9,342 nucleotides of DNA, from contig JADCFR010000243.1 in NCBI GenBank assembly GCA_020249415.1, positions 1 through 9,342 on the forward strand. The letters run 5' to 3'. Below the pieces are notes generated by a model. The model saw only the letters and a program-made list of their open reading frames with translations. It ran no database searches and was not told the DNA's origin. The stretch is from Roseomonas sp. (GTDB lineage: Bacteria > Pseudomonadota > Alphaproteobacteria > Acetobacterales > Acetobacteraceae). Position 1 is the stretch's first letter. Each line of letters opens with the position of its first letter. Made by a program: the position numbers and the translations under genes. Below, one piece after another: positions 5,646-9,342 of the stretch.

Positions 5646-8375
5646 ATGTTTGCCCGCCTTGCAGCCGCTATTTTCGGCACCTCCAACGACCGCGCCCTGA
5701 AGCGCTATCAATCCCGTGTGCCCGCGATCAATGCGCTGGAACCCCGCATGCAGGCGCTTTCGGATGAGGCGCTGGCGGGGCAGACCGCGCTGTTCCGCGA
5801 AAGACTGGCCAAGGGCGAGGCCCTGGATGCGCTGCTGCCGGAAGCCTTCGCGACCGTGCGCGAAGCGTCCCGCCGCGTGCTGGGCCTCCGCCATTTCGAT
5901 GTGCAGATGATCGGTGGCATGGTGCTGCATGAAGGCAAGATCGCGGAGATGAAAACCGGCGAAGGCAAGACGCTGGTGGCGACCCTGCCGGTTTATCTGA
6001 ATGCGCTGCCCGCCAAGGGCGTGCATGTGGTGACGGTGAATGATTATCTGGCGCAACGCGATGCCGAATGGATGGGGCGCATCTATCGCTTTCTGGGCCT
6101 GACCGTTGGCGTGATTGTGCATGGGCTGACGGATGATCAGCGCCAGGCAGCCTATGCCTGCGACATCACCTACGGCACCAACAATGAATACGGCTTCGAT
6201 TACCTGCGCGACAATATGAAGTATCGCCTGGAAGATATGGTCCAGCGCGATTTCGCCTACGCCATTGTGGATGAAGTTGACAGTATTCTGGTGGATGAGG
6301 CCCGCACGCCGCTGATCATCAGCGGGCCGACCGATGATACGTCCGACCTTTACCGCCGCACCGATGAGGTGATGAAGGAGCTGGTGAAGGACAAGGAAAC
6401 CTATGAGAAGGATGAAAAGCAGCGCACCGTAAGTCTGACGGAATTGGGCGGCGAAAGGGTGGAAGAATTGCTCCGCCAATTCGGCCTGCTGACCGAAGGC
6501 AATATGTATGACATCGAAAACGTGTCCCTGGTGCATCACGTGAACCAGGCTTTGCGGGCGCACACACTTTTCACGCGCGATGTCGAATATATTGTCCGGC
6601 AGGACAAGATTGTGATCATTGACGAATTCACTGGCCGCATGATGGAAGGCCGGCGCTATTCCGATGGCCTGCATCAGGCGCTGGAAGCCAAGGAACATGT
6701 GACGGTTCAGCCAGAGAATCAGACGCTGGCTTCCATCACCTTCCAGAATTACTTCCGCCTTTACCCGAAGCTTGCCGGCATGACCGGCACGGCAGCGACG
6801 GAAGCGGATGAATTCGTGGAAATCTACAAGCTAGAGGTGGTCGAAATCCCGACCAATGTGCCGGTCGCGCGGCTGGATCAGGATGATGAGGTTTATCGCA
6901 GCGCCGAAGAAAAATATGAGGCAGTGGCAAGGCTGATCGAAGAGGCCCGCGGCCGCGGCCAGCCCTGCCTGGTGGGCACCACGAGTATCGAGAAATCGGA
7001 GCTTATTTCAGCGCTGCTCAAGAAAAAGAACGTCCCGCATCAGGTGCTGAATGCGCGCTACCATGAACAGGAAGCGGAGATTGTGGCGCAGGCGGGCCGC
7101 GCAGGCGCAGTGACGATTGCGACCAATATGGCGGGCCGCGGCACGGATATTCAGCTGGGCGGCAATCTGGAAATGCTGGCACGGCAGGAAGCCAATGCCA
7201 TTGAAGGCCCCGAATACGAAACAGCGCTGGCGCGCCACAAAGCCGAGGTGGATGAGGCGCGACCCATCGTGCGCGCTGCCGGCGGGCTTTTCGTGATCGG
7301 TACGGAACGCCATGAAAGCCGGCGCATTGACAATCAGCTGCGTGGCCGTTCCGGCCGCCAGGGTGATCCGGGCGCTTCGCGCTTCTTCCTTTCACTGGAA
7401 GATGATCTGATGCGCATCTTCGGGTCTGACCGCATGGGCGGGATGCTGCAAAAGCTCGGCCTGAAGGAAGGGGAGGCGATTGTACATCCCTGGATCAACA
7501 AGGCCCTGGAACGCGCGCAGAAAAAGGTGGAAGCGCGGAATTTCGACATCCGCAAGAACCTTTTGAAATACGATGATGTGATGAATGATCAGCGGCGGGA
7601 GGTTTATGCCCAGCGCCGCGCCTTCATGATGGCGAATGAGGTTGCCGAAACCATCACGGAAATGCGTGAGGAAACCATCACGGATATCGTCGCGCGCGCC
7701 ATTCCGGAAAACGCCTATCCGGAGCAATGGGATCTCGAAAAGCTCGATCGTGACGTCAAGGACATCCTGAATCTTGATCTGCCGGTGGCGGATTGGGCGC
7801 GCGAAGAAGGCATTGATGATGATGCTGTGCGTGAACGCCTGATGCAGGCGGCGGCTCAGGCCTATGCGTCTCGGGCGGCCAATGTTGGGCCAGAGATCAT
7901 GCGCCAGATCGAAAAATCCCTGCTGCTACAGATTTTCGATCAATCCTGGAAGGAACATTTGCTTTCATTGGATCATTTGCGCCAAGGCATTGGGCTGCGC
8001 GCCTATGGCCAGCGCGATCCGCTGAATGAATACAAGAGCGAAGCTTTCCGCCTGTTCAATTCCATGCTGGAAAACCTGCGTGAACGGGTGACCAGCCTGC
8101 TGCTGCGCATTGAAATCCGCCCGGATGCGCCGCCGCCCGCACCGGAAGGGATTGGTGTTTTTGATATGCGCCACCCTGACCCTGCGCTCGCGGGGGCGGA
8201 GATGATGGAAGTGGATGGCCCGCCTGTTACCGCGCCGATCGGCACGGCTTCAGCACGTTCCCTGCCGGAAGCGGTGGACCCGAATGACCCGAGCACCTGG
8301 GGCCGCACACCGCGCAATGCGCCTTGCCCGTGTGGGAGCGGGAAGAAATACAAGGCTTGTCACGGGCGGGTTTGA
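5646..8375 (+). CDS. secA: Preprotein translocase ATPase SecA
   Basis: SecA is the motor that drives unfolded preproteins through SecYEG. From ATG 5646 the product is 909 residues, close to E. coli SecA (901). It begins [20 protein letters not shown], the usual SecA N terminus. Domains in order: NBD1 with Walker A MKTGEGKT at 102-109 and Walker [10 protein letters not shown] at 207-215; the preprotein cross-linking domain after IISGPTDD (about 228-375); NBD2 with [14 protein letters not shown] and the arginine-finger region [18 protein letters not shown]; the helical scaffold and wing; and a C-terminal linker. The last segment is a zinc-binding SecB/ribosome-contact tail, [15 protein letters not shown], with ligands Cys894, Cys896, Cys905 and His906. 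An in-frame ATG at 5586 would add 20 Arg-rich residues absent from typical SecA; I reject it as the main start. The nearest Shine-Dalgarno-like GGAG is 13 nt upstream of 5646, rather distant. No convincing terminator follows the TGA. Confidence 0.97.
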   Translation: MFARLAAAIFGTSNDRALKRYQSRVPAINALEPRMQALSDEALAGQTALFRERLAKGEALDALLPEAFATVREASRRVLGLRHFDVQMIGGMVLHEGKIAEMKTGEGKTLVATLPVYLNALPAKGVHVVTVNDYLAQRDAEWMGRIYRFLGLTVGVIVHGLTDDQRQAAYACDITYGTNNEYGFDYLRDNMKYRLEDMVQRDFAYAIVDEVDSILVDEARTPLIISGPTDDTSDLYRRTDEVMKELVKDKETYEKDEKQRTVSLTELGGERVEELLRQFGLLTEGNMYDIENVSLVHHVNQALRAHTLFTRDVEYIVRQDKIVIIDEFTGRMMEGRRYSDGLHQALEAKEHVTVQPENQTLASITFQNYFRLYPKLAGMTGTAATEADEFVEIYKLEVVEIPTNVPVARLDQDDEVYRSAEEKYEAVARLIEEARGRGQPCLVGTTSIEKSELISALLKKKNVPHQVLNARYHEQEAEIVAQAGRAGAVTIATNMAGRGTDIQLGGNLEMLARQEANAIEGPEYETALARHKAEVDEARPIVRAAGGLFVIGTERHESRRIDNQLRGRSGRQGDPGASRFFLSLEDDLMRIFGSDRMGGMLQKLGLKEGEAIVHPWINKALERAQKKVEARNFDIRKNLLKYDDVMNDQRREVYAQRRAFMMANEVAETITEMREETITDIVARAIPENAYPEQWDLEKLDRDVKDILNLDLPVADWAREEGIDDDAVRERLMQAAAQAYASRAANVGPEIMRQIEKSLLLQIFDQSWKEHLLSLDHLRQGIGLRAYGQRDPLNEYKSEAFRLFNSMLENLRERVTSLLLRIEIRPDAPPPAPEGIGVFDMRHPDPALAGAEMMEVDGPPVTAPIGTASARSLPEAVDPNDPSTWGRTPRNAPCPCGSGKKYKACHGRV

Positions 8376-8407
8376 ATGCCCATGCGGCGCGTGGCGACAC
8401 ATCCGCG

Positions 8408-8437
8408 TTGACAGGCCTTCAGCCGTAACACTAGGCT
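8408..8437 (+). promoter_or_regulatory. Promoter of the attenuator and GNAT-argC operon
   Basis: A perfect -35 hexamer TTGACA (8408-8413) is followed after 18 bp by TAGGCT (8432-8437), which keeps the three most important -10 bases (T1, A2, T6). The expected start lies 6-8 nt further on, at about 8443-8445. This coincides with the A of the leader-peptide ATG at 8445. The promoter is 32 nt downstream of the secA stop, so the arginine operon appears to have its own start rather than depending on secA read-through. Confidence 0.6.
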
Positions 8438-8444
8438 TTGATCC

Positions 8445-8555
8445 ATGAACGGGTTTTGCCTCCGCATCGCCAGCCGACGCCGTCGCTGCTTTTCAGCGGC
8501 GGCTTTCGTAGCTGCGTGCAGACAAGCCCCTCCCAAGGTCAGGTCCGACCCTTAG
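8445..8555 (+). CDS. Candidate arginine-sensing leader peptide (36 aa)
   Basis: ATG 8445-8447 opens a 36-codon frame ending at TAG 8553-8555. Residues 1-16 are MNGFCLRIASRRRRCF: codons 11-14 (8475-8486) are CGA CGC CGT CGC, four consecutive arginines. The rest is ordinary (SAAAFVAAC, then RQAPPKVRSDP), with three more Arg codons outside the run besides Arg7. The run lies exactly on the 5' arm of a stable hairpin, and the frame stops between that hairpin and a strong terminator, which is how leader peptides of attenuators are placed. There is no Shine-Dalgarno, and the predicted transcription start falls on or next to the ATG, so translation may be leaderless. Downstream is an operon with argC. 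GC-rich DNA makes Arg codons common, so the run alone would be weak; position and context carry the call. Confidence 0.65.
   Translation: MNGFCLRIASRRRRCFSAAAFVAACRQAPPKVRSDP
8479..8503 (+). promoter_or_regulatory. Attenuator 1:2 (pause) hairpin over the Arg codons
   Basis: GCCGTCGCTG (8479-8488) pairs along 10 positions with CAGCGGCGGC (8494-8503) around the loop CTTTT. Nine pairs are Watson-Crick and one is U-G (8483/8499). The 5' arm contains Arg codons 12-14 of the leader peptide, so a ribosome held at codons 11-14 cannot coexist with this hairpin. The 3' arm is the strand that can instead pair with the terminator's 5' arm. Confidence 0.65.
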
Positions 8556-8603
8556 CGGTCCACCCCCGAGGCGGCATCAGCCCGCATCTTCAAACCTCCG
8601 CAG
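8494..8603 (+). promoter_or_regulatory. Predicted antiterminator pairing (2:3) of the arginine attenuator
   Basis: Strand 2, GCGGCGGCTTT (8496-8506), can pair with strand 3, AAACCTCCGC (8592-8601). It gives four GC pairs, one C/U mismatch, two GC pairs, a bulged C8503 and three A-U pairs, plus C8494-G8603 beyond an A/A mismatch. This uses up the whole lower stem of the terminator's 5' arm. A second option is GCTGCG (8511-8516) with CGCAGC (8599-8604), a perfect 6-bp pairing. Either blocks terminator formation. The 85 nt between the strands contains the leader stop and a small GGTC/GACC hairpin (8537-8550). Worked out by hand; energies not computed. Confidence 0.5.
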
Positions 8604-8628
8604 CCCCTGGCTTCGGGGGTTTTTCTTT
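8592..8628 (+). terminator. Rho-independent terminator upstream of the GNAT-argC pair
   Basis: AAACCTCCG (8592-8600) pairs with CGGGGGTTT (8614-8622) over nine positions including one U-G. After a single C/U mismatch the stem continues with AGCC (8602-8605) and GGCT (8609-8612) around a CCT loop. The U-tract TTTTTCTTT runs 8620-8628. It lies in the leader of the downstream operon, 22 nt before the GNAT start codon. Its place far downstream of the secA stop and after a second promoter fits an attenuator rather than the secA terminator. Confidence 0.85.
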
Positions 8629-8650
8629 GCCCAACTCACAGGAACATCTC

Positions 8651-9208
8651 ATGCAAAATTGCAACGCCGACCACCCCGATCCGTCACAAATATCCAAGGA
8701 TGCCGGGCAGAAAACGCTACGGCGCGCCACCACCGCTGATGTGACGATCATCCGCGCCCTGACCCGCGCGGCCTACACGAAATGGGTGCCCCTTCTGGGG
8801 CGGGAGCCGCGACCGATGATCGCCGACTATGGTGCGGCAGTGCGCAACCACATCATAGACCTGCTGCGCGTGGATGGGGCGGCCGCGGCGCTGATTGAGA
8901 TGGCGCCCAGTGCTGACCACTTGTTGATCGTCAACATCGCAGTCGCGCCCAACCATCAAGGCCGGGGCCACGGTCGCGCGCTGATGGCGCATGCAGAGGA
9001 AGTCGCCCGGACCCTCAACCTGAGCGAGATGCGGCTCTACACCAACGCGCTGTTTGCCGAGAATATTCGACTCTACAGCAGGCTCGGCTATCGGGTGGAT
9101 CGCGAGGAAGAGCACGCGCAGTTCGGTATGACCGTTTACATGAGCAAGCGGCTCGATACCGACAATGCCTTAGGCAACGACCACTCCAGCAGCGGGACAT
9201 CACCATGA
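8651..9208 (+). CDS. GNAT-family N-acetyltransferase, translationally coupled to argC
   Basis: The 185-residue GNAT starts at ATG 8651, with AGGA at 8640-8643 seven nt upstream. The same frame stays open further upstream, but that stretch is the attenuator leader, not protein. The fold is clear: LRRATTADVTIIRALTRAAY at 23-42 (beta1-alpha1), LLIVNIAVAPNHQGRGHGRA at 91-110 with the acetyl-CoA loop Q103-x-x-G106-x-G108, and MRLYTNALFAENIRLYSRLG at 127-146 with the usual Asn and Tyr of motif B. Substrate is not readable from sequence. Its stop TGA (9206-9208) overlaps the argC ATG by the ATGA arrangement, and it sits behind an arginine-type attenuator. A role in or near arginine metabolism, such as N-acetylation of glutamate or another amino acid, is therefore possible but only an inference. 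It may equally be a generic acetyltransferase captured in the operon. Residues 168-185 form a poorly conserved tail. Confidence 0.88.
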   Translation: MQNCNADHPDPSQISKDAGQKTLRRATTADVTIIRALTRAAYTKWVPLLGREPRPMIADYGAAVRNHIIDLLRVDGAAAALIEMAPSADHLLIVNIAVAPNHQGRGHGRALMAHAEEVARTLNLSEMRLYTNALFAENIRLYSRLGYRVDREEEHAQFGMTVYMSKRLDTDNALGNDHSSSGTSP

Positions 9209-9342
9209 GCATTCGCATTGGTATTGTCGGTATCAGCGGCTTTGGCGGCGGCGAGGCGATGCGCCTGGTCGCAAACCACCCGTCTTTCGAACTGGTCTAC
9301 GCCGCAGGTGAGGGCAGCGCCGGCAGCCGGCTGGGGGACCGC
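9205..9342 (+). CDS. argC: N-acetyl-gamma-glutamyl-phosphate reductase, N-terminal 46 codons (cut by window end)
   Basis: ArgC reduces N-acetylglutamyl-5-phosphate to the semialdehyde with NADPH, the third step of arginine synthesis. The visible N terminus MSIRIGIVGISGFGGGEAMR is the dinucleotide-binding strand and loop with the ArgC pattern G9-x-S-G12-x-G14-G15-G16-E17, followed by LVANHPSFELVYAAGEGSAG as in ArgC proteins. The catalytic Cys region lies outside the window. The ATG at 9205-9207 overlaps the GNAT stop by 4 nt and has GGGA at 9194-9197 seven nt upstream inside the GNAT gene, so the two are translationally coupled. Expression would be controlled by the leader attenuator at 8445-8628. 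Related dehydrogenases of the same fold (LysY, Asd) are the alternatives, but the motif and attenuator context favour ArgC. Confidence 0.85.
   Translation, partial: MSIRIGIVGISGFGGGEAMRLVANHPSFELVYAAGEGSAGSRLGDR

Noticed and set aside
5562..6698. Minus-strand open frame of 378 codons inside secA
   Set aside because: It is antisense to strongly conserved SecA sequence and shows no family features.
8376..8407. Possible secA terminator directly after the stop codon
   Set aside because: Only scattered GC complementarity and no U-tract; the strong terminator at 8592-8628 lies beyond a separate promoter and fits the attenuator.
8438..8650. N-terminal extension of the GNAT protein from a TTG at 8438
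   Set aside because: The frame is open, but the translation is low-complexity and the DNA forms the attenuator leader and terminator; ATG 8651 has a proper ribosome-binding site and begins just before the GNAT fold.
1..9342. CRISPR arrays, tRNA or rRNA genes, defence systems, phage genes
   Set aside because: No regularly spaced repeats, no cloverleaf with a TTCRA-type arm, and no matching protein families were seen on either strand.

Overview
The window reads as chromosomal DNA from a GC-rich alphaproteobacterium. The protein sequences and the gene order around secA suggest Rhodospirillales, most likely Acetobacteraceae, but this is judged by eye and not by a search. The window is densely coding. 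It opens inside one gene (3' end of gluQRS) and closes inside another (5' end of argC).

Layout: (1) 1-300, + strand, C-terminal end of glutamyl-Q tRNA(Asp) synthetase. (2) 301-497, a non-coding gap with a decayed N-terminal fragment of an IS5-like transposase on the - strand. (3) 498-1379, - strand, a PhzF-family isomerase/epimerase. (4) 1380-1473, a short gap with a 9-bp inverted repeat. (5) 1474-5468, a tight - strand cluster. In transcription order it holds a periplasmic parvulin-type peptidylprolyl isomerase, argJ, a GNAT-Nudix fusion and a CinA-type molybdopterin-binding-domain protein, with gaps of 15, 17 and 27 nt. (6) 5469-5645, a divergent promoter region. (7) 5646-8375, + strand, secA. 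(8) 8376-8650, a 275-nt region that is not empty and is the most interesting part of the window. (9) 8651-9208, a GNAT acetyltransferase whose stop overlaps (ATGA) the start of (10) argC, cut by the window end.

Main discovery candidate: the region between secA and the GNAT-argC pair has the full anatomy of a ribosome-mediated transcription attenuator for arginine. It has a TTGACA promoter, a 36-codon leader ORF with four consecutive arginine codons (CGA CGC CGT CGC), and a 10-bp hairpin whose 5' arm lies on those codons. It also has an alternative pairing of that hairpin's 3' arm with the 5' arm of a strong downstream terminator, and the terminator itself with a U-tract just ahead of the GNAT ribosome-binding site. 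The downstream operon contains argC, a dedicated arginine-biosynthesis gene, so sensor and target match. I know of no described arginine leader-peptide attenuator in Alphaproteobacteria, but I could not search for one.

Functional links: secA and the divergent peptidylprolyl isomerase both belong to protein export and periplasmic folding. argJ and argC are both N-acetyl-ornithine pathway enzymes and lie on either side of secA in separate transcription units. The Nudix/CinA pair fits a nucleotide-pool or housekeeping role. PhzF and the transposase scrap look like an insertion between gluQRS and the argJ cluster.
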